A stretch of DNA of 15,126 bases from Candidatus Kapaibacterium sp. Lineage in GTDB: Bacteria; Bacteroidota; Ignavibacteria; Kapaibacteriales; UBA961. Numbering within the stretch: position 1 is the first letter of the stretch; every line of letters starts with the position of its first letter. The notes beneath the pieces are model-generated. The model saw only the letters and a program-made list of their open reading frames with translations, was not told the origin of the DNA and searched no databases. Positions 8,060-15,126 of this stretch are shown here, piece by piece. Position numbers and translations under genes: made by a program. Location of the stretch: NCBI GenBank assembly GCA_023259575.1, contig JALRHN010000035.1:1-15126 (forward strand), given 5' to 3'.

Positions 8060-9240
8060 AAATCAAAGATGCTATACTGAAAGTAATATGTATATGTAGT
8101 TTGATGTTGTTAGGCTGCTCAAAGCAACAACATAATCCTGATAAACAGATTATTACTTTTTGCCATTTTTGGTCTGAACCTACACAGATTCAAGCATTAC
8201 ATGCAATTATCAATGAATATGAACATCAACATCCAACCATTGATATACAAACAACGGAATTATTATGGTCTGAAGGAAAAGCTAAACTTTTCATGTTATT
8301 GTCTTCTGGCAAACCTCCCGATATTATTCATTTAGGTTTGGAATGGGCTCCAGAATTTATTCACAATGATATTTTCTATCCTTTAGATTACCCCAAAACT
8401 ATACCTTCTTCTTTATTATCTGCTATTGCAAAAGATTCTTTGATCTATGCTTTACCATGGACTCTAAACACAAGATCTTTGTTTTTATCCGGAGATGCAC
8501 TACATTTAGTCAATCAAGACACTATGTCTTTAGAAGATTTTACGAATTATATAATGTCTAGCAAATCTTGGGGTGTAAATGCTACAGAACCACATACGCT
8601 CTTAAAAAAGGTATTGCCAATTATATGGACTTCGGGTGGTAGATTATTTCAATCTCTCCCATTGAGTAACAGTTTTGATTCCGCTTCATTGTCTGGATTT
8701 ACTTTATATGTTCAATTAGCACAACATGGAACACTTGCACAGTCTAGAGAATTAGATAAATCATTTATAAATGGTTCTCTCAATATGCTTATATCTGGTC
8801 AATGGCTTATTCCTTCCTTGAACAATATTCCGCATAGGGTTTTATCTACATTTCCGGGAAAATCTGGATTATCAGTATTAAGTGGTGATTGTTTGGCAAT
8901 AAGTGCAAAATCTAATAAAGCCAAAGCTGCAAAAGATTTTATTAGATATCTAACTAGTGATTCTATAACTTCTAGGTTTTGTTCTGCATTGCCTGATGCG
9001 GGAATACCGGCATTATTGTCTACAGATATATTCTCAAAAAATCTTAGTTCAGATTATGCTTCTTTTGCTGAACAATGTAAGCATGCAATACTTTTGCCTT
9101 CTACTTCTGTATTTATAGAAGCAGAAAAAATATTAGAAGATGAAATTATGGAAGCAGTTTATGGTAGAAAAAGCTCTGAACAAGCTTTTTATCATGCAAA
9201 AAACCTCATTTTACATTTGGAACAGGTACATGGAAAGTAA
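8056..9240 (+). CDS. Extracellular solute-binding lipoprotein (family 1, sugar-type), no permease nearby
   Basis: A 394-residue protein with a lipoprotein signal peptide: a basic start, a hydrophobic stretch and the lipobox LLGC with C21 as lipidated residue. The mature N-terminus contains ITFCHFWSEP, then a helix with INEYEHQHP and a segment with SSGKPPDIIHLGLEW, the opening pattern of ABC-type carbohydrate-binding proteins (MalE/UgpB class), where the PPDI strand lines the ligand cleft. The C-terminal part, with AAKDFIRYLTS, also fits the family. Length is close to usual. It is translationally coupled to PBP2 (four-base overlap). No ABC permease or ATPase gene lies in the window, so either the transporter is elsewhere or the protein serves as an envelope sensor. 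The ligand is not predictable. Confidence 0.82.
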   Translation: MKIKDAILKVICICSLMLLGCSKQQHNPDKQIITFCHFWSEPTQIQALHAIINEYEHQHPTIDIQTTELLWSEGKAKLFMLLSSGKPPDIIHLGLEWAPEFIHNDIFYPLDYPKTIPSSLLSAIAKDSLIYALPWTLNTRSLFLSGDALHLVNQDTMSLEDFTNYIMSSKSWGVNATEPHTLLKKVLPIIWTSGGRLFQSLPLSNSFDSASLSGFTLYVQLAQHGTLAQSRELDKSFINGSLNMLISGQWLIPSLNNIPHRVLSTFPGKSGLSVLSGDCLAISAKSNKAKAAKDFIRYLTSDSITSRFCSALPDAGIPALLSTDIFSKNLSSDYASFAEQCKHAILLPSTSVFIEAEKILEDEIMEAVYGRKSSEQAFYHAKNLILHLEQVHGK

Positions 9241-12200
9241 ACATATTCATAAGATATTTGCTTTTATAGCTTTTTGTACTGCAAGTATTACATATATGTT
9301 AACCGCTCAAACTTCAATTCCTTTTTGGGATTGTGGTGAATTTACATCTGCAGTAATATGGCAACAAGTTCCCCATCCACCGGGCGCTCCATTATTTCTA
9401 ATTATTGCAAAATTGTTTGATTTCCTTCCATTTACTGATCCAGCATTTAGAATAAATCTTGTATCTGTACTCTCAAGTTCATCTACAATCCTATTAGTGT
9501 ACTTATCAATAGAATTACTACTAAAAGAATGTACAACTTCAATAAAAGATAAGTATAGATATGCAATTGCTTTATGCGGTTCATTGTGTTTTGTTTTTAG
9601 TGATACATTTTGGTTCAATGCCGTAGAAAGTGAAGTATATGCTATGTCTACACTTTTTGTTTCACTGATTGTATATCTTATCTTGCGATGGCGTGAACAA
9701 TCCGATCAAACTCATAATACTTCATATATTTTTCTTATATCTTATGTTATAGGCTTGTCTATTGGAGTTCATTTGTTTAGCATTCTTACTTTATTTACAG
9801 TAATAATGCTTATCTATTTTAAGAAATATGAATTCACATGGTTCGGATTTGCCAAAATGACGCTTTTATCAATTGGAATCTTTTCATATATCTATATAGG
9901 ATTAATCAAGACCCTTCCTTCATTATTAGCTGGTAATTTCCTTATATCAGACAATGGAGATTATGTTTTTCAAGAATCCTCTTTTATAGTTCTCTGTGGA
10001 CTCATAGTCCTATTCATCCCTTGTATTACATTATATATTGCTCATAAGAAAGGACAATCTTTAATCAAACTTATTTCTGTATGTATACTGTTGATTATGA
10101 CAGGTTTTACTACATATACACATACTTTTTTGAGGTCTTTAGCACATCCTCCAATGAATGAGAATGCACCTAATACAATAAGTAAATTAGCTTCATATAT
10201 AAATAGAGAGCAATATGGGGATGCTCCGATGTGGCCAAGGCGTTATAAAACAGGAACAGAATTTGAAGAAATGCACAAAAAATATGGTGCTTGGTATGCT
10301 CCTTCATATATAAAAATCGATATGGGCGATGGAACATCTAAGTCAAAGCCAAATTATTCAACTATGAAAACCAATATATCTGGAGAGATGAAATATTTGT
10401 TCAATTATCAGATTGGACATATGTATATGCGCTATTTTCTTTGGAATTTTGTGGGTAAAGCAGGTGATCTACAAGATTCTCCTGCATTCTTATATTCATC
10501 TCCTAAAAAGGAAGTAGAAATATGGAATTATCTGTCCAACTACAAAGATGTATTTCCTATTCAATTTTTTGCTTTGCCTTTAATAATGGGTATTATCGGA
10601 CTTCTTTATCACATAAAGAATGTTCCTAAAACTGCTTATTCTTTTATCATCTTATTTATTATGTTAGGTGTATTTGCCGCAATTGCACAAAATCAACAAG
10701 AACCCCAACCCAGAGAAAGAGATTATTTCTATGTCGGTTCATTTATGGTGTGGTGTATGTGGATCGCCTTAGGATGTCAAAGCATTATATCTATAATTGC
10801 CTCAAAAATAAAATTAACAGCATTACATTGGTGCACGATTGTATCTTTATTCTTTATTCCTGGATTGATGGCTAAAGAAGGCTGGTTTACTCATGATAGA
10901 AGTAAGAATTCATTAGCATTTGATATGTCCTATAATATGCTACAAAGCTGTGAAAAAGATGCGATACTTTTTACCAATGGAGATAATGATACGTTCCCGC
11001 TTTGGTATCTACAAGATGTTGAAGGTATTAGAAGAGATATTCGTATCGTTAATTTAAGTTTAGCTCAAATGGGTTGGTATCTTTCTCAATTGAAGCATGA
11101 TGCGCCGTGGGGGGCAAAACCAATTCAATTAACATTTTCTGATGCTTCGCTAGAAGCTCCTGAACATTCTCAAAATTCGCCGAAACCCATATTGTCAGAA
11201 GCAAGAACAATAACAATTCCGATAGAACAATCAATAAAATCAAAACACATTGCCATACCTGAACATGGGCCATCCACTATGATGTTTACTTATTCTGCTT
11301 CTCCAGCTGGAGAACAGAATGGCAAGCCTTTATATGTATTTGGTGTTGAACATCAAGTAATTGCAGATATCCTGCAAAATACGGCATTTACAAGGCCAGT
11401 ATATTTTTCAATGACTGTATCTAAAAATTACTATTCTGGTTTGGAATCTTATCTAAGACAAGAAGGCATGGCTCTTAGGGTATGCCCATTGAAACAGTCT
11501 GATGATCAAAATGAAGCTTTTTATGAGCCTATCATGGATGCATGTTTTTTACATCCTATTGATGGTAATCAGATTCAAAAACAGCAAGCATATGGATATA
11601 TATTTCGAGATCTAACAAATAATTCTCATTATTATGATGAGTTTTCTAGAAACTATTTAAGAAATTATCGATTATCTTCAATTAGATATGCTGATTATTT
11701 GCTTAAAAAAGGAAACAATAAAAAAGCTGGAATCGTATTAAATACAATGAATCGACATATTTCCCCTATTCATTTTCCAATGAATTATTTGTTCTATTTA
11801 CAAATTGCAGATTTATATAGAAAAGCTGGATACACCAAAGAAATGTCATATTTCTCATTATTAGGTGCTCAATATGCAGATGCATTAATAATGAATACAC
11901 ATCTTGCTGCACAAGATCCATATTCAAAGGATTTTAGTCCTTATGTTGCAGCAGCCGAAGGATATCAATATTCTGGAAGAATTGATCTTGCTTTAGAACG
12001 ATTAAGAACTTTTTTACCTGAAACGAATAATGATCCATATCTTCAGAATAAAATTGATGAACTTGAAATACTTGTATTGGAAAATAAAAAACAGTATTCT
12101 GAAGCCTTGAAACTTGCCGAAACATTCTTACAAAGATATATGGATCCTACTCAAAAACGATTATTGGTATTAGTTCCTAGGATGGAACAAAAAGTCAATG

Positions 12201-12259
12201 AATTAAGAGTGATTCTTGGGCTTCATCCTATGGAATCTATGACAAGAATTCTTAATTAA
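9230..12259 (+). CDS. DUF2723 / TMEM260-like membrane protein, probable protein O-mannosyltransferase type, with repeat-like helical tail
   Basis: The family is recognised by PFWDCGEF just after the first membrane helix (D34 and E37 in my numbering, the likely catalytic loop of a GT-C enzyme), HPPGAPLF, NREQYGDAP, QEPQPRERDYFYVG, and NGDNDTFPLWYLQDVEGIR starting at N583. About 13-14 membrane helices span residues 6-550. A non-membrane domain follows, and residues of about 805-1000 are amphipathic helices with TPR-like spacing (YADYLLKKGNNKKAG, GYQYSGRIDLALERL, KQYSEALKLAETFL). Human TMEM260 is a protein O-mannosyltransferase; that activity is inferred for bacterial members. The frame opens at an ATG at 9140, but the added 30 residues are only the out-of-frame end of the upstream gene. 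The ATG at 9230 has AGG just ahead, overlaps the preceding stop by 11 bases and puts the first helix at the usual distance, giving 1009 residues. Confidence 0.87.
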   Translation: MESKHIHKIFAFIAFCTASITYMLTAQTSIPFWDCGEFTSAVIWQQVPHPPGAPLFLIIAKLFDFLPFTDPAFRINLVSVLSSSSTILLVYLSIELLLKECTTSIKDKYRYAIALCGSLCFVFSDTFWFNAVESEVYAMSTLFVSLIVYLILRWREQSDQTHNTSYIFLISYVIGLSIGVHLFSILTLFTVIMLIYFKKYEFTWFGFAKMTLLSIGIFSYIYIGLIKTLPSLLAGNFLISDNGDYVFQESSFIVLCGLIVLFIPCITLYIAHKKGQSLIKLISVCILLIMTGFTTYTHTFLRSLAHPPMNENAPNTISKLASYINREQYGDAPMWPRRYKTGTEFEEMHKKYGAWYAPSYIKIDMGDGTSKSKPNYSTMKTNISGEMKYLFNYQIGHMYMRYFLWNFVGKAGDLQDSPAFLYSSPKKEVEIWNYLSNYKDVFPIQFFALPLIMGIIGLLYHIKNVPKTAYSFIILFIMLGVFAAIAQNQQEPQPRERDYFYVGSFMVWCMWIALGCQSIISIIASKIKLTALHWCTIVSLFFIPGLMAKEGWFTHDRSKNSLAFDMSYNMLQSCEKDAILFTNGDNDTFPLWYLQDVEGIRRDIRIVNLSLAQMGWYLSQLKHDAPWGAKPIQLTFSDASLEAPEHSQNSPKPILSEARTITIPIEQSIKSKHIAIPEHGPSTMMFTYSASPAGEQNGKPLYVFGVEHQVIADILQNTAFTRPVYFSMTVSKNYYSGLESYLRQEGMALRVCPLKQSDDQNEAFYEPIMDACFLHPIDGNQIQKQQAYGYIFRDLTNNSHYYDEFSRNYLRNYRLSSIRYADYLLKKGNNKKAGIVLNTMNRHISPIHFPMNYLFYLQIADLYRKAGYTKEMSYFSLLGAQYADALIMNTHLAAQDPYSKDFSPYVAAAEGYQYSGRIDLALERLRTFLPETNNDPYLQNKIDELEILVLENKKQYSEALKLAETFLQRYMDPTQKRLLVLVPRMEQKVNELRVILGLHPMESMTRILN

Positions 12260-12260
12260 T

Positions 12261-13220
12261 ATGGAAAAAGTACTAACTGCTTCTTATACGGGTATATGGG
12301 CATTTATAGAATCTGCCTTTGGAAGTATTTTACATGCAGCTAAAATTCCCTTTAGAGGCTTGTTTTTGACTGCGTTTTCATGTTTTTGTATAGAACATAT
12401 TGCCAAGAATAAGAAAGGATTTAAGAATAATATCCATTCATTAGGTTCTGTTCTCTTGGTTAAAGCAATTGCTTCGCCTTTTACTCCAATTGGAGCCTAT
12501 ATTGCTGTTTGTTTTCAGGGAATTATTGGGTTATGGATATTCAATACTTCTTTTTCATCGTATCGAATATACTTTTTTAATTGTATTGCTCAAGTAGAAA
12601 CAGCCCTGCAAAGAATACTAGGAATTGCCTTTACTTTTGGATTTATTCCATATTTAGTCTTACAGAATCATCAAAAAAATGAACTAATAGCATGGTTTCA
12701 ATCGTATAATGTGGCTTATTATACGTATGTACTCTCACTGATTTATATAATATTACATCTAATCGCAGGTTTACTCTTTCCTTATATTATTGCTAGATAT
12801 GGTGCTTTATCCTCTGATGAATTACAAGAATTTATTGCAATCTCTTCGGAAATACCCATAAAAAAGTATACTAATACTGACAAGAAAACTAAACGAGGGA
12901 TATTGATATGGGGATGTATTCTTAGTATGATATATTTAACAATGTATACGCTGTTTTCGGATAGAATTCCTCCATTTTTATATTCTTTGATTGTCAGTAT
13001 TGTATCTATATCTTTCCTATTATTAGTTTTCTATCCAATGTTGACTCTCATTATTAATAGATTTATGAGAAAGAACATACATAAAGAGTATAAGATCACA
13101 TATGTAATGGAGGAAGTCCAGGTTTTAAAACAGATGTTTATTGTTTATATAAAAAACAATAGAACCCAAAATATCATTACAAAATCACTTCATTTTATTA
13201 GAATTCTAATAAGTTTATAA
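12261..13220 (+). CDS. Unrecognised multipass membrane protein
   Basis: A 319-residue, strongly hydrophobic protein with about six to seven membrane segments, for example around residues 62-95, 117-137, 153-178, 214-234 and 238-260. The first part has an amphipathic stretch and then SVLLVKAIASPFTPIGAYIA and CFQGIIGLWIF, which look like conserved loop-helix signatures (S-P-x-x-P-x-x-A-Y and x-x-Q-G-x-x-G). The C-terminal 60 residues are basic and probably cytoplasmic. I cannot assign it to a named family; the compact helices with Pro/Gly signatures recall small transporter subunits, but that is only a resemblance. It begins one base after the DUF2723 stop, so it is surely co-transcribed and may act in the same envelope process. 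It ends just before a strong terminator. Confidence 0.7.
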   Translation: MEKVLTASYTGIWAFIESAFGSILHAAKIPFRGLFLTAFSCFCIEHIAKNKKGFKNNIHSLGSVLLVKAIASPFTPIGAYIAVCFQGIIGLWIFNTSFSSYRIYFFNCIAQVETALQRILGIAFTFGFIPYLVLQNHQKNELIAWFQSYNVAYYTYVLSLIYIILHLIAGLLFPYIIARYGALSSDELQEFIAISSEIPIKKYTNTDKKTKRGILIWGCILSMIYLTMYTLFSDRIPPFLYSLIVSIVSISFLLLVFYPMLTLIINRFMRKNIHKEYKITYVMEEVQVLKQMFIVYIKNNRTQNIITKSLHFIRILISL

Positions 13221-13222
13221 TA

Positions 13223-13256
13223 AAAAACCCGATACATGTATATGAATCGGGTTTTT
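13223..13256. terminator. Bidirectional intrinsic terminator
   Basis: Eleven-base arms, AAAAACCCGAT at 13223-13233 and ATCGGGTTTTT at 13246-13256, pair perfectly around a 12-base loop. The T-run on the right serves the plus-strand operon ending at 13220; the A-run on the left is a T-run for the minus-strand operon ending at 13279. The position between convergent stops fits. Confidence 0.9.
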
Positions 13257-13278
13257 ATAATAGGCACTCATCTATATG

Positions 13279-13689
13279 TTATTTTTTTGGATTAGCAGCA
13301 ATTAGGATAGTATCTATAAAACGTTTATATCGTTCAGCATCAGCACCATTTAGGGTAGCTCTTTGCAAAAAACTAAGTAATACTTGTGCTTGCTGAACTT
13401 TAAAATCAATTGTTAGTAATTCTGTAATTGGTTTTTTTTCTTTTTGTGCATTCACAACAGGATTTATTAAAAGACTCTTCACTTCAAGCAAAGCATCTAC
13501 TTCTGAACCTTTTAACTCTATTTTATCTAATAATTGAACAATAAATATTACCTCTGAAACAGGGAAAGATGGTTTTATTGTTTGCTGTTGTTGTTGTTGA
13601 GGTTGTTGCGCATATAGTGTAAACGATGTGCCTGAATGAAAAACACATAAACATAATACTATCAATGAAAAAGAAATTGCAGATTTCAT
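13279..13689 (-). CDS. Small exported protein of unknown function with polyglutamine N-terminus
   Basis: A 136-residue protein with a clear signal peptide (MKSAISFSLIVLCLCVFH onward) and a likely cleavage after TLYA, residues 24-27. The mature chain opens with nine residues of Gln interrupted by one Pro (28-36), then continues as about 100 residues of mixed helix, with VSEVIFIVQLLDKIELKG and a C-terminal segment containing GADAERYKRFID. No Cys remains after the signal peptide, and there is no membrane helix, so it is probably periplasmic or surface-exposed. It follows the PorQ-like gene by 15 bases and is the last gene of that operon, which suggests a link to the secretion or envelope function upstream. 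I do not recognise its family. Confidence 0.72.
   Translation of the reverse strand: MKSAISFSLIVLCLCVFHSGTSFTLYAQQPQQQQQQTIKPSFPVSEVIFIVQLLDKIELKGSEVDALLEVKSLLINPVVNAQKEKKPITELLTIDFKVQQAQVLLSFLQRATLNGADAERYKRFIDTILIAANPKK
13582..13608. repeat. CAA/CAG trinucleotide tract encoding polyglutamine
   Basis: Nine codons, eight for Gln and one for Pro, form a nearly pure TTG/CTG repeat on the plus strand within the small exported protein. Gain or loss of units would keep the frame but change the length of the linker right after the signal-peptide cleavage site. Confidence 0.8.
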
Positions 13690-13704
13690 AGCAATACCTA
13701 AAAA

Positions 13705-14649
13705 TTATAATGAAAATTGTAAACTTAATCTGTGAAGAAAACTATCAGTTCCAAATGTATTCATAGAATAATCACACAGAAAAGGCTTGGTTTTAATTCC
13801 CAAACCAGCAGAAAAACCTGATAATTTTCTTTTTCCAGCGGTACTTGAAGATGATCTAAGTACATTATCATATCCTATTCTTACATCTAGCACTTTACTT
13901 AGTGTTAATTCACCGCCGATTGCAAAATTACTAAATCTATCAAAAAATGCATCTGCATCATCAGCTAAATGATGTAAGCTTACATTTAATAATAATGGTA
14001 AACCTCTTAATCGATGATTAATTCCTAACCGAACATCAACAGGTAATTGATCAGAATAACCATTAAAAGTTGATAATTGACTTCCAATATGTAATAATGA
14101 AAAACCAATATTAGTTCTAGATTTAGGAATAGTATATAATAAACCAGCATCTAGTCCAAAAGCCATAGACCTAGCATCTGCTAAAGTAGCATAGATTAGT
14201 TTACCCGTAATACCATACCATAAATTGCTATCTAATTGATTGCTATATGTTCCAGAAAATGCAATATTATTAGCAGAAAAAGCTCCAATTATGATTCCAT
14301 TTTGATCTGTTTGATCAAATGTTCCATAATTAGTAAATAAAGCAGAAAAAGCAATTCTTTCAGTTTTTAATGTATCAAAAGGCAGAACATATACTGCTTG
14401 GCCAGAATTTATATCTAATACATGCTTTACAAAACTAATACTGTGCTTTTGCTTAAGCACAGAACCCAATGCACTTGGATTTATAGCAATCACCGATGGA
14501 TCGTCTACAATACTAATGCCTGCACCTGATAAAGCTGCTGTTCTAGCACTTATTCCTAATTGTAGAAAATCGTAAGGATTTTGTGCACAAATGCTTGTAT
14601 GAGAATAAAAGCATAGAATTACCATGCTTACAATCAAACCTAACTTCAT
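13705..14649 (-). CDS. porQ: PorQ-like outer-membrane beta-barrel protein of the type IX secretion system family
   Basis: A 314-residue protein with a signal peptide ending near ICAQ, followed by YDFLQLGISARTAALSGAG and DDPSVIAINPSALG. This N-terminal signature, a short hydrophobic element, SAR-AAL-GG-like loop and NPA/NPS, is that of the PorV/PorQ family of FadL-like barrels. The rest alternates polar and hydrophobic residues as beta strands, includes a late LSGFSAGLGIKTK hairpin typical of PorQ, and ends in aromatic-hydrophobic FSL as outer-membrane barrels do. PorQ family members work at the outer-membrane end of T9SS. PorV is the main alternative; the shorter length and the hairpin favour PorQ. 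Its ATG overlaps the stop of the upstream thioesterase by four bases, and a small exported protein follows. The N-terminal signature is strong; the exact paralog is less certain. Confidence 0.78.
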   Translation of the reverse strand: MKLGLIVSMVILCFYSHTSICAQNPYDFLQLGISARTAALSGAGISIVDDPSVIAINPSALGSVLKQKHSISFVKHVLDINSGQAVYVLPFDTLKTERIAFSALFTNYGTFDQTDQNGIIIGAFSANNIAFSGTYSNQLDSNLWYGITGKLIYATLADARSMAFGLDAGLLYTIPKSRTNIGFSLLHIGSQLSTFNGYSDQLPVDVRLGINHRLRGLPLLLNVSLHHLADDADAFFDRFSNFAIGGELTLSKVLDVRIGYDNVLRSSSSTAGKRKLSGFSAGLGIKTKPFLCDYSMNTFGTDSFLHRLSLQFSL

Positions 14650-15113
14650 AGATATATCTCCATTAATTCATTGCCCATAGAATCTATACTGTTAGTAAGT
14701 ATTGTATCTATAAATAATGCGGGAGGGCGAATTGGTTTTTTGGTTACAGCATCAATAAAAGTATGCAGAGTATATCCCTCTGAAATAATACTTTTATCTT
14801 TTTTAATTGAGTAGTGAATTCTTAATAATAATCCACGTTCGAAACTACATACAGTATCTATAGAAAGAACATCATCATAATATGCAGGAGATTTATATGA
14901 AACAAATGCCTCAATTACAGGTAATTGAGCACCATATCGTTCTAAATCTGCATATGGTAATTGTAAAGCTCTTAATAATTCAGTTCTTCCTATCTCAAAA
15001 TATTTTAAGTAATTCCCATTATACACAATACCCATTTTATCTGTATCGGCATATAAAACCCTTACTTGAGCAGTATGATATACTTTGAAAGCATCAGACA
15101 GACCTTTTTTCAT
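14646..15113 (-). CDS. YbgC-like hotdog-fold acyl-CoA thioesterase
   Basis: The 155-residue protein is the usual size of a single hotdog domain. The signature YADTDKMGIVYNGNY, followed by YFEIGRTELLR, is the family active-site region; D25 (second Asp of DTD) corresponds to the catalytic Asp of E. coli YbgC. The family commonly has His after VY; here it is Asn (N32), a substitution worth noting. The enzyme would hydrolyse acyl-CoA or similar thioesters in the cytoplasm. The frame can be extended two codons to a GTG at 15119, but the ATG at 15113 is more likely; neither has a clear ribosome site, and the upstream region lies outside the window. It is the first gene seen of a three-gene operon ending at the bidirectional terminator and overlaps the PorQ-like start by four bases. 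Confidence 0.88.
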   Translation of the reverse strand: MKKGLSDAFKVYHTAQVRVLYADTDKMGIVYNGNYLKYFEIGRTELLRALQLPYADLERYGAQLPVIEAFVSYKSPAYYDDVLSIDTVCSFERGLLLRIHYSIKKDKSIISEGYTLHTFIDAVTKKPIRPPALFIDTILTNSIDSMGNELMEIYL

Positions 15114-15126
15114 ATTCACTTAATCC

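Noticed and set aside
9307..9618. Minus-strand 103-codon frame inside the DUF2723 gene
   Set aside because: It lies antisense to the best conserved part of the family (the WDCGEF and HPPGAPLF region) and shows no protein signature of its own.
14882..15088. Plus-strand 68-codon frame opposite the thioesterase
   Set aside because: It is antisense to the conserved active-site region of the thioesterase and reads as a low-complexity shadow.

Overview
The window is uniformly AT-rich (roughly one third G+C by eye) and gene-dense. It looks like chromosome of a bacterium from the Bacteroidota/Chlorobiota/Ignavibacteria-Kapabacteria (FCB) branch. The reasons are a PorQ-like outer-membrane protein of the type IX secretion system (T9SS) family, a DUF2723 membrane protein (a family common in Bacteroidota), a multidomain secreted metalloprotease of the kind T9SS bacteria export, and promoter-like TAnnTTTG boxes typical of the Bacteroidota primary sigma factor. 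No closer placement is justified from the sequence alone. I found no rRNA, tRNA, CRISPR array, insertion sequence or phage gene.

Layout. (1) 1-2312, minus strand: a secreted metzincin (M12B/reprolysin-like) protease with a signal peptide, a cysteine-switch-like motif, a zinc motif and three Ig/FN3-like repeats; its C-terminus lies beyond the left edge. (2) 2313-2638: a divergent intergenic region carrying a candidate promoter on each strand. (3) 2639-6091, plus strand: a short surface-polysaccharide block of a Wzz-like co-polymerase, a putative glycosyltransferase and a Wzx-type flippase. (4) 6092-6175: a gap with an inverted repeat overlapping a -7 promoter box. (5) 6176-13220, plus strand: four tightly packed genes for penicillin-binding protein 2, a solute-binding lipoprotein without a permease, a DUF2723 (putative protein O-mannosyltransferase type) membrane protein with a repeat-like helical tail, and an unrecognised multipass membrane protein. 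Junctions are a 4-base overlap, an 11-base overlap and a 1-base gap. (6) 13223-13256: a bidirectional intrinsic terminator between convergent operons. (7) 15113-13279, minus strand: a hotdog thioesterase, a PorQ-like protein and a small exported protein with a polyglutamine start, linked by a 4-base overlap and a 15-base gap.

Almost everything here builds, decorates or exports to the cell envelope: polysaccharide flipping and length control, peptidoglycan cross-linking, probable protein glycosylation, outer-membrane secretion machinery and a likely secreted client. Most genes belong to known families. The least explained parts are the orphan solute-binding lipoprotein coupled to PBP2, the unknown membrane protein closing that operon, and the small exported protein following PorQ.
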